Source: Rickettsia australis str. Phillips | GTDB taxonomy: Bacteria; Pseudomonadota; Alphaproteobacteria; Rickettsiales; Rickettsiaceae | Assembly (NCBI RefSeq): GCF_000273745.1 | Contig: NZ_AKVZ01000027.1 | Location: 1 to 64,000 of the forward strand | Length of the DNA stretch: 64,000 bases | Reading direction: 5' to 3' | Shown: one piece after another, positions 20,528-32,010 of the stretch | Layout of the letters: each line of letters starts with the position of its first letter | Numbering within the stretch: the stretch's first letter is position 1 | Position numbers and translations under genes: made by a program | The notes under the pieces: model-generated | Seen by the model: only the letters and a program-made list of their open reading frames with translations | Told to the model about the DNA's origin: nothing | Database searches by the model: none

Positions 20528-20938
20528 TTAATTTTTAATTTCTTCATTAGCAACTTGCTGTATATTTCCTTTAGCATTAATATCTCGATCTACAAACTCA
20601 ATATATGCTATCGGTGCTAAATCACCATAACGGAATCCGGCTTTTATTATTCTAGTATAACCGCCATGTCTATCTTTATATCTAGTACCTAAAATATTTA
20701 TAAGCTTTTCTACTGCTTTTTTATCTTTTATTTTTGATAAAACACTTCTTCTTACCGTTAAATCAGCTTTTTTAGCTTTAGTAATTAGAGTTTCAATGTA
20801 AGGTCTTAATTCCTTAGCTTTTGGTAAAGTAGTTTTAATTTGTTCATGGGTTACAAGTGCCACAGCCATATTAGCAAGCATTGCTCGCCTATGACTACTT
20901 GTTACGTTTAACTTTCTACCTTTAATTTTATGTCGCAT
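20528..20938 (-). CDS. rplQ: 50S ribosomal protein L17
   Basis: Protein near the polypeptide exit tunnel of the large subunit, 136 residues. It begins [20 protein letters not shown], the family signature, and contains [20 protein letters not shown]. It is the last gene of the alpha operon, 12 bases after rpoA. The C-terminal tail (about 25 residues, [18 protein letters not shown]) is longer than in the shortest L17 proteins, as is common in alphaproteobacteria. Confidence 0.97.
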   Translation of the reverse strand: MRHKIKGRKLNVTSSHRRAMLANMAVALVTHEQIKTTLPKAKELRPYIETLITKAKKADLTVRRSVLSKIKDKKAVEKLINILGTRYKDRHGGYTRIIKAGFRYGDLAPIAYIEFVDRDINAKGNIQQVANEEIKN

Positions 20939-20950
20939 TTTTATTAGTCC

Positions 20951-21973
20951 TTAATTATAAGAATCTTCATAACGTTTAGATAATTCTTGAATATTTTCCG
21001 GTGGCCAATCCGGTACATCCATACCGAATCTTAAATTAAATTTTGCCAATATTTCTTTAATCTCATTTAAAGACTTCCTACCGAAATTTGGAGTTCTCAG
21101 CATATCAGATTCCGTTCTTTTTACTAGATCCCCTATATATATTATATTATCATTTTTCAAACAATTTGCCGATCTAACCGATAATTCCAATTCATCAACT
21201 CTCTTAAGTAAATAAGGTGAGAACGATAAAACATCAGTTTTAACTTGCTTATCTTCTTCCTGTTCTTCAAAAGAAATAAATAATTGTAATTGCTCTTGTA
21301 AGATACGTGCAGCTAAACCTACAGCCATTTCAGGTAATAAATCACCGTTAGTTTCTACAAACATAATTAATTTATCATAGTCGGTAACCTGACCTACCCT
21401 AGTATTTTCTACCTTATAAGTAACACTCTTTACCGGGTTAAATAAAGCATCTATAGCTATTTCACCAATAGGTAAATTATCCTCATAGCTATTTGTGCTA
21501 AGTACATATCCTTTACCAACCTTACAAGTTAATTCCATTTCAAGCTGCTTGTTCTTAGCTAGATTACAAATTATATGATCCGGATTCAGTATTTCTACAT
21601 CATGCCCTGTTTCAATCATACCGGCCGTTATAACACAAGGTCCCGTTGTTTTTAATTTCATGATACGTTTTTCCGCAACATGCATTTTTACTTCAATACC
21701 TTTAATGTTTAAAATTACTTCCGATACATCTTCTTTTACACCGGGTATAGAAGAAAATTCATGTTCTATAGCAGGAATTCTTATAGAAGTGATAGCCGCT
21801 CCTTGTAAAGAAGAGAGTAATACTCTTCTCATAGCATTACCGAGTGTTAAACCAAAACCTCTTTCTAAAGGTTCAACTACAATTTTAGCTTTATTATTGG
21901 TTTCCGGCAAATTTTCATAAGCGACTTTATTCGGCTTTATTAAAGTATTCCAATTTTTACTTAACGATAACAT
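20951..21973 (-). CDS. rpoA: RNA polymerase alpha subunit
   Basis: Dimerises to nucleate assembly of RNA polymerase and contacts upstream promoter DNA and activators. It has 340 residues. The N-terminal domain has [20 protein letters not shown] and [15 protein letters not shown], the dimer interface. The C-terminal domain (about residues 255-320) has [18 protein letters not shown] and [16 protein letters not shown], the helix-hairpin-helix that binds DNA. It follows rpsK by 18 bases in the alpha operon. An acidic linker ([10 protein letters not shown]) joins the domains. Confidence 0.98.
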   Translation of the reverse strand: MLSLSKNWNTLIKPNKVAYENLPETNNKAKIVVEPLERGFGLTLGNAMRRVLLSSLQGAAITSIRIPAIEHEFSSIPGVKEDVSEVILNIKGIEVKMHVAEKRIMKLKTTGPCVITAGMIETGHDVEILNPDHIICNLAKNKQLEMELTCKVGKGYVLSTNSYEDNLPIGEIAIDALFNPVKSVTYKVENTRVGQVTDYDKLIMFVETNGDLLPEMAVGLAARILQEQLQLFISFEEQEEDKQVKTDVLSFSPYLLKRVDELELSVRSANCLKNDNIIYIGDLVKRTESDMLRTPNFGRKSLNEIKEILAKFNLRFGMDVPDWPPENIQELSKRYEDSYN

Positions 21974-21991
21974 TTAATACCTATGATTCTC

Positions 21992-22375
21992 TTATACTCT
22001 TCTTCTTTTTGGCGGTCTTACTCCATTGTGAGCAATTGACGATACATCTAAAATTGACGTAACCACAAAATTTTGTCCGAATAAAGCTCTCATTGCTGAT
22101 TCACGCTGAGCTCCCGGTCCTCCAATCCTAATAGAAATAGTTTTTAGACCATTTTCTTTTGCTTTTTCCGATGCTCTATCAATTGTTACTTGAGCTGCGT
22201 AAGGTGTTGCTTTTCTTGCTCCTTTAAACCCATTACCTCCTGCCGATGCAGAAGAAATAGTATTACCTTGGATATCAGTAAATGTTACTATAGTATTATT
22301 AAATGATGCTCGGATATGCACAACACCAAGAGTGATAGTTTTTTTCTTTTTCTTAACTTTAACCGTCTGATTCAT
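21992..22375 (-). CDS. rpsK: 30S ribosomal protein S11
   Basis: Small-subunit platform protein next to the E site, 127 residues. Signatures are [16 protein letters not shown]-like sequence (here [15 protein letters not shown]), [33 protein letters not shown] and the basic end [11 protein letters not shown]. Second gene of the alpha operon, 24 bases after rpsM. Confidence 0.98.
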   Translation of the reverse strand: MNQTVKVKKKKKTITLGVVHIRASFNNTIVTFTDIQGNTISSASAGGNGFKGARKATPYAAQVTIDRASEKAKENGLKTISIRIGGPGAQRESAMRALFGQNFVVTSILDVSSIAHNGVRPPKRRRV

Positions 22376-22399
22376 TATTTATACTCTATACTTAAACTA

Positions 22400-22777
22400 T
22401 TATTTTACAGCTTTTTTCTTTCCGGCTATCGCAATAGCTTTACCTTTTCTAGTTCGAGCATTAGAATGCGTGTTCTGTCCTCTCACCGGCAACTTACGTA
22501 TATGTCTAAGCCCTTGATAACATCTTATATCTTTCTTCTTCTTAATGTTCAGCGTAACTTCTCGTCTTAAATCACCCTCAACTTTATACTCACTTTCAAT
22601 AATATTACGTAAGCTTATTAACTCTTGATCCGTAAGTTCCTTAACTTTCTTATCTTTCGATATTTTTGCTTTATTACAGATCTCTGCTGCCATAGCAGGT
22701 CCAAGACCGTAAATGTAAGTTAAACTCACAACTAAACGTTTATTATCGGGAATATTAACATTTGCAATTCTTGCCAC
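22400..22777 (-). CDS. rpsM: 30S ribosomal protein S13
   Basis: Head protein of the small subunit that contacts tRNA in the P site and the large subunit, 125 residues. It starts [20 protein letters not shown], has the helix-hairpin-helix [19 protein letters not shown], and ends with [20 protein letters not shown] and a basic tail. First gene of the alpha operon, 58 bases downstream of adk, so it is probably also transcribed from the spc operon. Confidence 0.98.
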   Translation of the reverse strand: MARIANVNIPDNKRLVVSLTYIYGLGPAMAAEICNKAKISKDKKVKELTDQELISLRNIIESEYKVEGDLRREVTLNIKKKKDIRCYQGLRHIRKLPVRGQNTHSNARTRKGKAIAIAGKKKAVK

Positions 22778-22835
22778 AAATAATCTCCAAAATTTTACTA
22801 GTAACTAGAAAATAATATAAAAATCTTTGATAAAG

Positions 22836-23477
22836 TCAATTTATTTTTAGTATTTTCTGTATATCAATTTCTATTTCTTGCTCATTTTTACTTCCATTAA
22901 CTATATAAAAATTACCACTACTATTCTTATAATAATCTATTAACGGATATGTTTCTGTTTTATATACTTCAATTCTTTTTTGTATTACTCCTTCATTATC
23001 GTCTTTTCTATAATCAAATGTACTGGAACCGCAAACATCACATACATTATCAGTTTTAGGCTGCAAGAAGTAACTATTGTATATTTTACTGCAATTTTTA
23101 CAACTATATCTTCCTAAAACTCTTTTAATTAATAATTCATCTGAAACATCAAAATATATTATTTTAATTTTTTCTTTAATAAATGATTCAAAGAATTTTG
23201 CTTGCTCTAAATTACGTGGATATCCATCTAATATATAGCCGTTTTTATATTCAGAGGATAATAAAAAATTTTTGATTACTTGATTAACTATTTCATTAGG
23301 GACAAGCTTCCCTTGCTTAACATAATTATTAATTAATTCTGCTTCACTAGTTGATGTTTTAATAATTGTTCTAAATATATCACCGAGTGCTATATGTGGT
23401 AAATTAATTTTTTTAGCTACCTTTTTTCCTTGTGTTCCCTTTCCAGCTCCTGGAGGACCTAAAAAAATTACTATCAC
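22836..23477 (-). CDS. adk: Adenylate kinase
   Basis: Converts ATP and AMP to two ADP in the cytoplasm. It has 213 residues. The P-loop [10 protein letters not shown] is at residues 7-16; the AMP-binding [10 protein letters not shown] is near residue 84. The lid carries a zinc-type pattern CKNC...CDVC (about residues 126-153), as in Gram-positive and many alphaproteobacterial enzymes and unlike E. coli. It sits between secY and rpsM, the usual place in the spc-alpha cluster, 15 bases after secY. Confidence 0.96.
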   Translation of the reverse strand: MIVIFLGPPGAGKGTQGKKVAKKINLPHIALGDIFRTIIKTSTSEAELINNYVKQGKLVPNEIVNQVIKNFLLSSEYKNGYILDGYPRNLEQAKFFESFIKEKIKIIYFDVSDELLIKRVLGRYSCKNCSKIYNSYFLQPKTDNVCDVCGSSTFDYRKDDNEGVIQKRIEVYKTETYPLIDYYKNSSGNFYIVNGSKNEQEIEIDIQKILKIN

Positions 23478-23492
23478 TATTTAATCTCATTT

Positions 23493-24794
23493 TTAATTTT
23501 TTAATTTTACTTTCTTCATTAAACCCTCATACTTACTACTAAATAAGTAAGTTTGGATCTGAGTCATAGTATCAAGTACCACGTTCACTACAATTAAAAA
23601 ACTTGTACCTCCTAAAGAAAGAGAGATTACATACTTATTCATTAATAGCTCCGGAATTACACATATTACACTTAAATATATACCACCTATAACAGTAAGC
23701 CTTGTAAGTATATAATCAAAATAATCAGACGTATTTTTCCCTGGTCTTTTACCAGGAATATAAGCACCATATTTTCTTAAATTATTAGCAGTGTCTTCAG
23801 AATTAAATACTATTGCAGTATAAAAAAAACTAAAAAACATAATTAATGCTACATATAATAAAATATATACAGGTTTTCCATGCCCTAAGTAATAAGTAAG
23901 CATGCCCATAGTTTCTGAATGACTATTAGAAAAATTAGCAAGCGTAGCAGGAAATAGCAAAATTGAACTAGCAAATATTGGAGGTATCACACCAGAAGTA
24001 TTTAATTTAAGAGGCATATGCGTTGCTTCTCCTCCATAAATTTTATTTCCTACTTGTCTTTTAGGATACTGCACCAATAATTTTCTTTGGGCTTTTTCAA
24101 AAAAAATAATTATAGCTATTAATACAACTACTCCAATACAAACAGCTATCGCTATTAAAGACGATAATGCGCCTTTTCTTGATAATTCAAACATACTAAT
24201 AATAGCACTAGGTACTCCTGAAATTATACCTATAAATATAATTAAAGATGTACCGTTACCTATTCCGCGTTGTGTAATTTGTTCTCCTAACCACATTAAT
24301 AGCATAGTACCTACAACCAAAGTAATTACGGTTGTAACCCTAAAGAAAAAACCCGCTAAAATTACTACAGAACCGGTATTTGTTACAATCGACTCTAAAC
24401 TTATAGCAACTCCATAAGCCTGAAAAGAAGCAAGCAGAACCGTTAAATATCTTGATAGCTGATTTACTTTTCTTTTACCAACTTCACCTTCTTTTTTTAA
24501 ATTTTCTAAAGGCTTGTAGGCAACTGATATTAATTGGATAATAATTGAGGCGGTAATATACGGCATAATTGCTAAAGCAAAAATAGACATTCTACCTAGC
24601 GATCCTCCGGACAGCATGTTGAACATTCCTAGTATTCCAGATTGATTCTTTTCAGCCACACTACTTAAAGCAATTGAATCTATACCAGGTATAGGTATAA
24701 AGGACCCAAATCTACATACTATAAGAATGAGCATAGTAAAAATAATACGACTAACTAAATCATTACCAGATCTTTTAGAAAAATTCTGCCCCAT
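23493..24794 (-). CDS. secY: Preprotein translocase channel subunit SecY
   Basis: Forms the protein-conducting channel in the inner membrane with SecE and SecG. It has 433 residues and ten hydrophobic segments. Signatures are [12 protein letters not shown] near the N-terminus (plug/TM1 region), [52 protein letters not shown] and [19 protein letters not shown]. Located three bases after rplO in the spc operon, as in most bacteria. Confidence 0.98.
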   Translation of the reverse strand: MGQNFSKRSGNDLVSRIIFTMLILIVCRFGSFIPIPGIDSIALSSVAEKNQSGILGMFNMLSGGSLGRMSIFALAIMPYITASIIIQLISVAYKPLENLKKEGEVGKRKVNQLSRYLTVLLASFQAYGVAISLESIVTNTGSVVILAGFFFRVTTVITLVVGTMLLMWLGEQITQRGIGNGTSLIIFIGIISGVPSAIISMFELSRKGALSSLIAIAVCIGVVVLIAIIIFFEKAQRKLLVQYPKRQVGNKIYGGEATHMPLKLNTSGVIPPIFASSILLFPATLANFSNSHSETMGMLTYYLGHGKPVYILLYVALIMFFSFFYTAIVFNSEDTANNLRKYGAYIPGKRPGKNTSDYFDYILTRLTVIGGIYLSVICVIPELLMNKYVISLSLGGTSFLIVVNVVLDTMTQIQTYLFSSKYEGLMKKVKLKN

Positions 24795-24797
24795 ATA

Positions 24798-25250
24798 TTA
24801 TAATAATTTTCCACCTGCTTTCTTGATTAAATCCTTAGCTTTAGAAGAATAAGCATCTAATTTTAATGATAGAGGAGAAGCAAAATCATCACTACAAATA
24901 GATAATAACTTCACTAGATTTTTGTTATTAATTAATCCGACTTCTACCAATTTTTCTTTGGTAATAGTATCATCAGCACTTAAACGCCCATCGGTCAATG
25001 CTTCTTCAATATTATAAATGTTTATTATATTGTACTTTTTAGTTGAAATACAATTAAATCCTCTTTTAGGTAGTCTTTTGATCATAGGTGTTTGACCACC
25101 TTCAAAACCTTTTATTGCAACACCGGATCTAGATTTTTGACCTTTAATGCCTCTACCGCCAGTTTTTCCTTTACCGCTACCAATACCGCGTGCTATTCTT
25201 TTCTTATTTTTTTTAGCACCTATATTATTATACAATTCATTTAATTTCAT
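24798..25250 (-). CDS. rplO: 50S ribosomal protein L15
   Basis: Large-subunit protein that binds 23S rRNA late in assembly, 150 residues. The basic glycine-rich N-terminal half ([40 protein letters not shown]) is typical, followed by [13 protein letters not shown] and the globular C-terminal domain. Thirteen bases after rpmD in the spc operon. Confidence 0.98.
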   Translation of the reverse strand: MKLNELYNNIGAKKNKKRIARGIGSGKGKTGGRGIKGQKSRSGVAIKGFEGGQTPMIKRLPKRGFNCISTKKYNIINIYNIEEALTDGRLSADDTITKEKLVEVGLINNKNLVKLLSICSDDFASPLSLKLDAYSSKAKDLIKKAGGKLL

Positions 25251-25263
25251 TTAAAAACTCTAA

Positions 25264-25455
25264 TTACATATTTTCTATTTTTAATAAATGCTTTACTTTT
25301 TTAACCATACCTTTGATTGCATTAGTATTTTCAAGAATAACGCTCTTATTAATTTTGTTTAAACCAAGCCCAACTAATGTCAATCGTTGATCATACTTAC
25401 GACCTATAGCACTTTTAACTTGAGTAATCTTTATATTATTGATTTTATTATTCAT
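25264..25455 (-). CDS. rpmD: 50S ribosomal protein L30
   Basis: Small two-layer alpha/beta protein of the large subunit, 63 residues, the bacterial length. It contains [20 protein letters not shown] and [20 protein letters not shown], the family pattern. It stands between rpsE (23 bases) and rplO (13 bases). L30 is missing in some bacteria but retained here. Confidence 0.94.
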   Translation of the reverse strand: MNNKINNIKITQVKSAIGRKYDQRLTLVGLGLNKINKSVILENTNAIKGMVKKVKHLLKIENM

Positions 25456-25478
25456 AACTTCACCTTACTTAAGCAACA

Positions 25479-26009
25479 TTATTCATTAACGTGAATATCA
25501 GAAGATTTTACAGATATTTCATTTACTTTTTTATCTCTTCTCATAGCAATAGATTTTGGTGATGCCAGTTTATTTAATGCATCAAATGTTGCAGAAATCA
25601 TTGCGTAAACATTCGTTGAACCTATTGATTTAGCAACAATATCATGAACGCCTAAAGAATCAAAAATTGCTCTCATAGACCCGCCGGCTATAACGCCCGT
25701 ACCTGCTTTAGCTCTTCTTAAAATCACTTTAGCAGCTCCACTTTTACCGACAACATCATGGTGAATAGTCCTATTTTGATATAACGGCACTTTCATCATT
25801 CTCTTTTTAGCAGCTTGTTTTGCTTTTCCTCGGGCTTCGTTTACTTCTTTAGCTTTTCCGTGTCCTGCTCCGACTCTGCCAGCTTTATCACCAACAACTA
25901 CATAAGCAGAAAAAGCAAATCTTCTACCACCTTTTACTACTTTTGTAACTCTATTTACATCAACTAAAACTTCGCTTAAAGTCTCTTCATTTTTTTTAAC
26001 TTTAGACAT
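25479..26009 (-). CDS. rpsE: 30S ribosomal protein S5
   Basis: Small-subunit protein important for decoding accuracy and the mRNA entry channel, 176 residues. Signatures are [20 protein letters not shown], the double-stranded-RNA-binding-type N-terminal domain, [20 protein letters not shown], and [20 protein letters not shown]. It follows rplR by 17 bases in the spc operon. Confidence 0.98.
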   Translation of the reverse strand: MSKVKKNEETLSEVLVDVNRVTKVVKGGRRFAFSAYVVVGDKAGRVGAGHGKAKEVNEARGKAKQAAKKRMMKVPLYQNRTIHHDVVGKSGAAKVILRRAKAGTGVIAGGSMRAIFDSLGVHDIVAKSIGSTNVYAMISATFDALNKLASPKSIAMRRDKKVNEISVKSSDIHVNE

Positions 26010-26026
26010 TACTACAACCTTATAAC

Positions 26027-26383
26027 CTAAAACTTTATTTTCTCTCTAGCTGCATCAGCTAAAGCTTTTACAACACCGTGATACTTATATCCGCTTCTAT
26101 CAAATACTACTTCTTTTATCCCTACAGAATCAGCTTTTTTTGCTATTTCTTTACCTACTTTGATAGCATTTTCAATATTACAATAAGATTTTTTTAATTT
26201 TTTTATTTTCTCATCTAAAGTTGAAGCAGCAGCAATCGTTATAGACTTAGAATCATCAATAATTTGTGCATATATATGTCTACCTGATTTAAATATCGAT
26301 AATCTAACTCTATTAGATGTTTTAGATATTTTATGTCTTATTCTACTTCTTCTTTTTTCAAATTTTAGCTTAGCACTACGCAT
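26027..26383 (-). CDS. rplR: 50S ribosomal protein L18
   Basis: Binds 5S rRNA in the central protuberance, 118 residues. It starts with a basic stretch ([20 protein letters not shown]) and has [20 protein letters not shown] and the C-terminal [20 protein letters not shown] family signature. Fifteen bases after rplF. Confidence 0.97.
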   Translation of the reverse strand: MRSAKLKFEKRRSRIRHKISKTSNRVRLSIFKSGRHIYAQIIDDSKSITIAAASTLDEKIKKLKKSYCNIENAIKVGKEIAKKADSVGIKEVVFDRSGYKYHGVVKALADAAREKIKF

Positions 26384-26398
26384 ATTTAACTCTTAAAT

Positions 26399-26932
26399 TT
26401 AATTTTTCTTACCTTCTTTACGCGGTATAAATTGATTTTCAAATTTAATCCCTTTTCCTTTATAAGGCTCAGGTGGTCTCTGTTTTATAATAATTGAGGC
26501 AAATTGTCCTAATTTTTCTTTATCTGTTCCCTCAAGAATAATAATATTTTGCTTAGGCACCTCTACTTTAATATCTGAAGGTATTTCAATTTTTGTATTA
26601 TGGCTTTTAGCAAGCATTAAATTTAAATATTTACCTTTTACCATTGCTCTGTAACCGACTCCGTTAATTTCGAGTTTAAGCCTAAACCCTTCTTTAACGC
26701 CGGTAACCATATTTGATATTATGCTTCTTGCAGTACCCCACATAGCACGTGCATTTTTATTTGCGGCTAAAGGTTTTACTAAAAGCTTATTTTCTGCCAA
26801 TGAAATTGCTATATTACCTTTAAAAGTTTTTGATAATTCGCCTTTAGGTCCGGATATTTTTACTTCTAAATCATTTAAACCAACTGTTACACCTTCAGGT
26901 ATAGTAACCGGCAATTTTCCAATACGTGACAT
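26399..26932 (-). CDS. rplF: 50S ribosomal protein L6
   Basis: Protein at the base of the L7/L12 stalk, near the factor-binding site, 177 residues. Two related domains are visible; [17 protein letters not shown] opens the first and the signature [20 protein letters not shown] is at the end. It lies nine bases after rpsH in the spc operon. Confidence 0.98.
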   Translation of the reverse strand: MSRIGKLPVTIPEGVTVGLNDLEVKISGPKGELSKTFKGNIAISLAENKLLVKPLAANKNARAMWGTARSIISNMVTGVKEGFRLKLEINGVGYRAMVKGKYLNLMLAKSHNTKIEIPSDIKVEVPKQNIIILEGTDKEKLGQFASIIIKQRPPEPYKGKGIKFENQFIPRKEGKKN

Positions 26933-26941
26933 TTTTTTACC

Positions 26942-27340
26942 TTAAAATACTTTACAAATTACTTCGCCGCCGACATTTTTAATATGAGCTTCTCTATCAG
27001 ACATAACACCGTAAGGAGTAGAAAGAATATATATACCCATATTATTATAATATCCTTTCAAAGCTTTAATAGCAGAATACACTCTTTTGCCAGGCTTTGA
27101 TACTCTATGAATTTCGCATATAGAAGCATCACCGTTTACAGAGTATTTTAAAGCTACCTCAGTATAACTAATATTATTTTTTTGAGTAGTTACATAATCT
27201 TTTATATAACCTTCTTTTTGCAAAACATCTAAAATTGAAGTTTTAATTTTAGAACTAGGAAAAGAAACATTTATCAATTTGCTTTTATAAGCATTTCTAA
27301 TTCTAGTTAACATATCTGCTACATTATCCGTCATTGACAT
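26942..27340 (-). CDS. rpsH: 30S ribosomal protein S8
   Basis: Small-subunit body protein that binds the central domain of 16S rRNA; in E. coli it is the translational repressor of the spc operon. It has 132 residues, with [20 protein letters not shown] at the start and [20 protein letters not shown]-type sequence at the end. Whether the autoregulation exists here cannot be read from the sequence. Confidence 0.98.
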   Translation of the reverse strand: MSMTDNVADMLTRIRNAYKSKLINVSFPSSKIKTSILDVLQKEGYIKDYVTTQKNNISYTEVALKYSVNGDASICEIHRVSKPGKRVYSAIKALKGYYNNMGIYILSTPYGVMSDREAHIKNVGGEVICKVF

Positions 27341-27359
27341 ATTATTTACCTATCGACTT

Positions 27360-27665
27360 TTACCAACTTGATTTAACTACACCGGGAACTAAACCTCTAC
27401 CTATTAATTCCCTAAGCTTATTCCTCGATATACCGAATTTTCTTGTAACGCCTCTTGGTCTACCTGTAAGCTCACATCTATTTCTTATTCTAGTGGATGA
27501 TGAATTTCTAGGTAATTGTGCAAGCGACATTACCAAAGCAAAACGCTCTTCTAATGAAATATTTTTATCATAAATTTTACTTTTTAATGCTGAACGTTTA
27601 TTATGTAAACTTTGTGATTTTTTTTTCCTACTTTCGTTCTTTTTTATAGAACTTACTTTTGCCAT
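27360..27665 (-). CDS. rpsN: 30S ribosomal protein S14 (zinc-free type)
   Basis: Head protein of the small subunit, 101 residues, the long form. Only one Cys is in the signature region ([20 protein letters not shown]), so it lacks the CxxC pairs of zinc-binding S14 and is the zinc-independent type. The end [17 protein letters not shown] is typical. It lies 17 bases before nothing unusual, between rplE and rpsH. Confidence 0.97.
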   Translation of the reverse strand: MAKVSSIKKNESRKKKSQSLHNKRSALKSKIYDKNISLEERFALVMSLAQLPRNSSSTRIRNRCELTGRPRGVTRKFGISRNKLRELIGRGLVPGVVKSSW

Positions 27666-27682
27666 TATATATACCCTAAAAA

Positions 27683-28222
27683 TTAATTATAAAAAGGTAA
27701 ATTAAACCCTGATAACAAAAACTTACTTTCTTTATCTGTTTTAGCAGATGTAACGATTGTAATATCCATACCCCTTATTGTATCGATTTTATCGTAATTA
27801 ATTTCAGGAAAAACTATCTGCTCTTTTAATCCAAAAGTAAAATTCCCTTTACCATCAAAACTTTTATAAGAAAAACCACGAAACTCTTTAACACGAGGTA
27901 ACGCAACAATTACTAGCCTTTCTAAAAAATCATACATTCTATCTTTACGTAATGTAACCTTGCAGCCTATTTTCATACTTTCGCGTAACTTAAAGGTTGC
28001 AATAGATTTTCTTGCTAACGTTACAACCGGCTTCTGACCTGAAATCAAAGTAAGATCATTTACCGCATTATTAATTACTTTAGAATCGGCTATCGCTTCC
28101 CCTACTCCCATATTTATAACAATTTTCTTAATTTGCGGTATTTCGTGCTTATTTTTATAAAAAAATTCTTTTTGTAAGTTTTCAATAATTTTTTGCTGAT
28201 ATAATTCTTTAAATCTTAACAT
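27683..28222 (-). CDS. rplE: 50S ribosomal protein L5
   Basis: Binds 5S rRNA in the central protuberance and contacts P-site tRNA, 179 residues. Signatures are [20 protein letters not shown] and [40 protein letters not shown] and [20 protein letters not shown]. Its first base overlaps the rplX stop by one base. Confidence 0.98.
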   Translation of the reverse strand: MLRFKELYQQKIIENLQKEFFYKNKHEIPQIKKIVINMGVGEAIADSKVINNAVNDLTLISGQKPVVTLARKSIATFKLRESMKIGCKVTLRKDRMYDFLERLVIVALPRVKEFRGFSYKSFDGKGNFTFGLKEQIVFPEINYDKIDTIRGMDITIVTSAKTDKESKFLLSGFNLPFYN

Positions 28223-28551
28223 TATTTACCTTCCTTACCGATAATTTCCCCTGATTTCTTTGCTACTCTAACCTTAGAGCCGTCTTCTAAAAATTTAAAA
28301 GCTACTTTGGTAGGGTTACCGGTTTTTGGATCGATATGTGCAATATTTGAGATATGTATAGGTAATTCTTTAATTATTATCCCACCTCCACTCATTTGAT
28401 TAGGTTTAGTATGCTTTTTTACTAAATTTACTCCAGAAACAATTACTTTACTATCCTCAGGAAAAACTTTTAATATTTTACCTTTTTTTCCTTTGTGCTT
28501 TCCGGTAATAACAACAACTTCATCACCTTTTTTTACTTTTAATTTAATCAT
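28222..28551 (-). CDS. rplX: 50S ribosomal protein L24
   Basis: Initiates large-subunit assembly near the exit tunnel, 109 residues. The KOW motif is at the N-terminus ([13 protein letters not shown]). [20 protein letters not shown] and [18 protein letters not shown] are the family blocks. It directly abuts rplN and overlaps rplE by one base. Confidence 0.97.
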   Translation of the reverse strand: MIKLKVKKGDEVVVITGKHKGKKGKILKVFPEDSKVIVSGVNLVKKHTKPNQMSGGGIIIKELPIHISNIAHIDPKTGNPTKVAFKFLEDGSKVRVAKKSGEIIGKEGK

Positions 28552-28920
28552 TTATAACACTTCCTCTGCAAGCGACATTATTCTAACATATTTTTTCGTT
28601 CTAAGTTCTCTTGTAACAGGACCGAAAACTCTAGTACCGATAGGTTCATCTTGTTTATTCAAAAGCACTAATGCGTTTTTATCAAATTTTATTGTACTAC
28701 CATCAGGTCTTACTACTCCGGTCTTTGTACGAACAATCACGCCTTTATAAACATCACCCTTTTTAACCTTACCGCCAGGTATAGCTTCTTTAACAGATAC
28801 AACTATAACATCACCCAGCTTTGCCACCATATGGTGAGAACCACCTAAAACTTTAATACACATAACTTTTTTAGCACCGGAATTATCTGCAACTTCCAAG
28901 ATGCTCTGCATTTGAATCAT
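28552..28920 (-). CDS. rplN: 50S ribosomal protein L14
   Basis: Subunit-interface protein of the large subunit, 122 residues. The start [20 protein letters not shown], the signature [15 protein letters not shown] and the end [19 protein letters not shown] are canonical. First gene of the spc operon; 74 bases separate it from rpsQ, the largest gap in the spc/S10 junction, so a spc promoter may lie there. Confidence 0.98.
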   Translation of the reverse strand: MIQMQSILEVADNSGAKKVMCIKVLGGSHHMVAKLGDVIVVSVKEAIPGGKVKKGDVYKGVIVRTKTGVVRPDGSTIKFDKNALVLLNKQDEPIGTRVFGPVTRELRTKKYVRIMSLAEEVL

Positions 28921-28994
28921 AAACTACTTCCAATTTTTTATACACGAAAGATAAAATAAACAATCTACCTTATAAAGTCAAAAACTAAAAAACT

Positions 28995-29228
28995 TTATTC
29001 CCCATTTACCACTATCCATGTTTTGGTTTTTGAAATAGGACGATTTTCAATTATACTAACTTTATCTCCTTCTTGATATTTATTTTCTGAATCATGAGCA
29101 GCATATTTTTTAGATACTTTCACGAATTTTTTATAAATAGGATGCTTAAACTTTCTTTCTACTTTTACTGTAACCGTTTTATCAGCTTTTGAACTTATAA
29201 CCACGCCTTGTAACACTCTTTTCGGCAT
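28995..29228 (-). CDS. rpsQ: 30S ribosomal protein S17
   Basis: OB-fold protein in the small-subunit body, 77 residues from the chosen start. I take the ATG at 29228 ([20 protein letters not shown]), because it matches the family N-terminus and follows the rpmC stop by one base; an ATG five codons upstream (29243) would overlap rpmC. The signature [20 protein letters not shown] is present. Last gene of the S10 operon. Confidence 0.95.
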   Translation of the reverse strand: MPKRVLQGVVISSKADKTVTVKVERKFKHPIYKKFVKVSKKYAAHDSENKYQEGDKVSIIENRPISKTKTWIVVNGE

Positions 29229-29229
29229 T

Positions 29230-29445
29230 TTAATATTCCTCACTATTAGATCTTTTTGTTAATTCAGTTTTAATACGTGCTATAGACTTTTTGACTAACG
29301 AAAACCTACTAATATTTTTTAACTCACCTAAAGCTTGTTGAAATCTTAAATTAAACAATTCTTTTTTTAAAAGATTAAGGTTTTTATAAAGCTCTTCTAT
29401 TGTTTCAGTAGATAACTTACTTCTTAATAATTTTAAATCATTCAT
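29230..29445 (-). CDS. rpmC: 50S ribosomal protein L29
   Basis: Small two-helix protein at the tunnel exit, where signal recognition particle and trigger factor dock. It has 71 residues; the signature [20 protein letters not shown] is present. Its start overlaps the rplP stop by eight bases. Confidence 0.96.
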   Translation of the reverse strand: MNDLKLLRSKLSTETIEELYKNLNLLKKELFNLRFQQALGELKNISRFSLVKKSIARIKTELTKRSNSEEY

Positions 29446-29848
29446 AACGTCTCACTATCCTTGTTCTAACAGGTAATTTTGCACTTGCAAGCTCCAAAGC
29501 TCTAAGTGCAATATTTTCTTCTACCCCTTCAATTTCAAACATAATCCTTCCAGGCGAAACTCTAACTGCAAAAAATTCAGTAGAACCTTTACCTTTACCC
29601 ATTCTTACTTCAGCAGGCTTTTTAGAAACGGGAACATCTGGAAAAATGCGAATCCATAATCTTCCTTGCCTTTTCATACATCTAGTAGCAGCTTTTCTCC
29701 CTGCTTCTATTTGTCTTGCAGTAACACGCCAACCATCTATAGATTTTAGACCAAATGATCCAAAAGCAAGCGCCGTACCTGATTTTGCTTTTGAAGCAAC
29801 TCTACCTTTATGAGCTTTTCTAAATTTTTGTTTTTTCGGAGCTAACAT
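29438..29848 (-). CDS. rplP: 50S ribosomal protein L16
   Basis: Large-subunit protein that helps position A-site tRNA, 136 residues. It begins [20 protein letters not shown] and contains [20 protein letters not shown] and [20 protein letters not shown], all canonical. Fourteen bases after rpsC and overlapping rpmC by eight. Confidence 0.98.
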   Translation of the reverse strand: MLAPKKQKFRKAHKGRVASKAKSGTALAFGSFGLKSIDGWRVTARQIEAGRKAATRCMKRQGRLWIRIFPDVPVSKKPAEVRMGKGKGSTEFFAVRVSPGRIMFEIEGVEENIALRALELASAKLPVRTRIVRRYE

Positions 29849-29862
29849 TTTAATACTTAAAA

Positions 29863-30516
29863 TTAATTATATCTTTTATTTTCTGTATATTCACCTTTAT
29901 AAATCCACACTTTAACCCCTATAACTCCATAAGTAGTTATAGCCTCAGCTGTTGAATAATCAATATCAGCTCTTAAAGTATGTAACGGCATTCTTCCTTC
30001 TATATACCACTCGGTTCTAGCAATTTCAGCACCTCCAAGTCGCCCTGAACAACTAACTCTTATACCTTGTCCACCTTGCTTAAATGAGGCCTGAATTGCT
30101 GTTTTCATAGCTTTTCTAAAAGAAACTCTTTTTTCAAGCTGTAATGCTACAGTTTGAGCTACTATAGCAGCATCTATATTAAATTTTCTAACTTCGTGGA
30201 TATTTATATACACTTCTTTTAAAGAAGTCATTTTCTCGATAACTTTTTTTAGCTTATCAATTTCACTACCATTTCTACCGATAATAATATTTGGTTTCTT
30301 GGCATTAATATTAATTATAATACTTTTATTAGAAGGACGTTCAATTAAAACTCTGCTAACTTGAGCTTGATTAAAACCCTTATTTATTAAATCCCTAATT
30401 TTTAAATCTTGTATAAAAAGAGTTTTATAATGTTTTTCTGCATATAATACGGAATCCCAACCTTTAATTAAAGTCGGTCCAACTCTAAAACCATGTGCAC
30501 AAACTTTCTGCCCCAT
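29863..30516 (-). CDS. rpsC: 30S ribosomal protein S3
   Basis: Head protein at the mRNA entry, 217 residues. It has [20 protein letters not shown] (family GQKxxPxGxRxG pattern with CAHG in place of NPxG), a KH domain with [16 protein letters not shown] (about residues 75-90), and [19 protein letters not shown]. The C-terminal end is short, as in other alphaproteobacteria of this order. One base after rplV. Confidence 0.97.
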   Translation of the reverse strand: MGQKVCAHGFRVGPTLIKGWDSVLYAEKHYKTLFIQDLKIRDLINKGFNQAQVSRVLIERPSNKSIIININAKKPNIIIGRNGSEIDKLKKVIEKMTSLKEVYINIHEVRKFNIDAAIVAQTVALQLEKRVSFRKAMKTAIQASFKQGGQGIRVSCSGRLGGAEIARTEWYIEGRMPLHTLRADIDYSTAEAITTYGVIGVKVWIYKGEYTENKRYN

Positions 30517-30517
30517 T

Positions 30518-30877
30518 TTAATTATCCTCTTTTTCTGTAACAGTTATATAAAGATTACTAAAAAACTTATTTATTCTAGTTGCTCTTCCTTTTGCTCTTG
30601 GCATAACTCTTTTCATTACTAAAGCCTTACCTACAATCGCTTTAGTAATAACCAATCTATCTATATCTAGACCTAAATTATTTTCAGCATTTGCAACAGC
30701 AGATTGTAAACAATCTTTTACAACTTTTGCAATTCTTTTAGGAGAAAAAGTTAATTGTACCAGCGCTTCAGATACTTTCATATTTCTAATAAAGGCTGCA
30801 ACTAAATTTAGCTTCCTTGGACTTACTCTAATAGATTTAGCTTTTGCCGTAGCAAAATTTTTATTTTCCTGTACCAT
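30518..30877 (-). CDS. rplV: 50S ribosomal protein L22
   Basis: Lines the exit tunnel with its long beta hairpin, 119 residues. Signatures are [20 protein letters not shown] and the hairpin end [20 protein letters not shown], where macrolide resistance changes occur in other bacteria. Eight bases after rpsS. Confidence 0.97.
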   Translation of the reverse strand: MVQENKNFATAKAKSIRVSPRKLNLVAAFIRNMKVSEALVQLTFSPKRIAKVVKDCLQSAVANAENNLGLDIDRLVITKAIVGKALVMKRVMPRAKGRATRINKFFSNLYITVTEKEDN

Positions 30878-30885
30878 ATAAATCT

Positions 30886-31164
30886 TTACTTTCTTTTGAC
30901 TTTTTTATCTGCTCCATGACCGTAAAATGTTCTAGTAGGAGCAAACTCACCTAATTTTCTTCCAACCATTTCTTCATTTACAAAAACCGGAATAAATTTA
31001 TTACCATTATGAACAGAAAAAGTAAACCCTACAAAAATAGGCAAAATCGTTGATCTTCTAGACCAAGTTTTAATCATTTCAGATTTACCTGATTCCATTA
31101 ATTTTTGAACTTTCTTTATTAAATAACCGTCTACAAAAGGCCCTTTCCATATTGAACGTGCCAT
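30886..31164 (-). CDS. rpsS: 30S ribosomal protein S19
   Basis: Head protein near the A-site tRNA elbow, 92 residues. It begins [20 protein letters not shown] and ends with the signature [20 protein letters not shown]. Twenty-four bases after rplB in the S10 operon. Confidence 0.98.
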   Translation of the reverse strand: MARSIWKGPFVDGYLIKKVQKLMESGKSEMIKTWSRRSTILPIFVGFTFSVHNGNKFIPVFVNEEMVGRKLGEFAPTRTFYGHGADKKVKRK

Positions 31165-31188
31165 ACTAATACCTAATTAATTTAAAAT

Positions 31189-32010
31189 CTATTTTCTTTT
31201 CTTTACGATAAATTTTGAAGTACGTTTATTTTTACGTGTCTTCTTACCCTTTGTTGGGAATCCCCAAGGAGTAACAGGATGGCGCCCTCCTGAAGTTTTA
31301 CCTTCACCACCGCCATGAGGATGATCTACAGGATTCATTGCTACACCTCTAACATGTGGTCTCCAACCGAGCCACCTATTTCTACCTGCTTTGCCTAAAT
31401 TAATATTTTTTTGATCCGAATTAGATATACTACCTATAGTAGCTTTACAATCTAAAGGTACTAACCTAAATTCACCTGATCTTAATTTAATCTGAGCATA
31501 CCCTGAATCTTTACCCACTAGATCTACTGAAGTACCTGCAGACCTTGCAATTTGACCACCCTTACCTACTTTCATTTCAACATTATGTAAAATAGTACCG
31601 ACAGGAATGAATTTTAAAGGTAAACAATTTCCTATTTTTATATCAGCATCTTGACTTGATATTACTCTATCACCTACAGATAATTTTTGCGGTGCTAGAA
31701 TATAAGAATACTCCCCGTCTTCATATTTTATTAAAGCAATAAAAGCAGTTCTATTAGGGTCATACTCTATTCTTTCAACAATAGCAGAAATATCTATTTT
31801 ATTTCTTTTAAAATCAATCATACGATATAATTTTTTATGTCCTCCACCTCTGTGCCAAGACGTAATTCTACCTTGATTATTCCGTCCACCGGTTTTAGAT
31901 ATACCTTTGGTCAAAGATTTTAAAGGTCTGCCTTTCCATAAACTAGTTTTATCAACTTGAACTAATTCTCTAAGAGAAGGAGTAATTGGATTAAAGTTTT
32001 TTAAAGCCAT
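31189..32010 (-). CDS. rplB: 50S ribosomal protein L2
   Basis: Core large-subunit protein needed for subunit association and the peptidyl transferase centre, 273 residues. Landmarks are [20 protein letters not shown], the SH3-like domain, [20 protein letters not shown] with the conserved His, and [20 protein letters not shown]. It directly abuts rplW. Confidence 0.98.
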   Translation of the reverse strand: MALKNFNPITPSLRELVQVDKTSLWKGRPLKSLTKGISKTGGRNNQGRITSWHRGGGHKKLYRMIDFKRNKIDISAIVERIEYDPNRTAFIALIKYEDGEYSYILAPQKLSVGDRVISSQDADIKIGNCLPLKFIPVGTILHNVEMKVGKGGQIARSAGTSVDLVGKDSGYAQIKLRSGEFRLVPLDCKATIGSISNSDQKNINLGKAGRNRWLGWRPHVRGVAMNPVDHPHGGGEGKTSGGRHPVTPWGFPTKGKKTRKNKRTSKFIVKKRK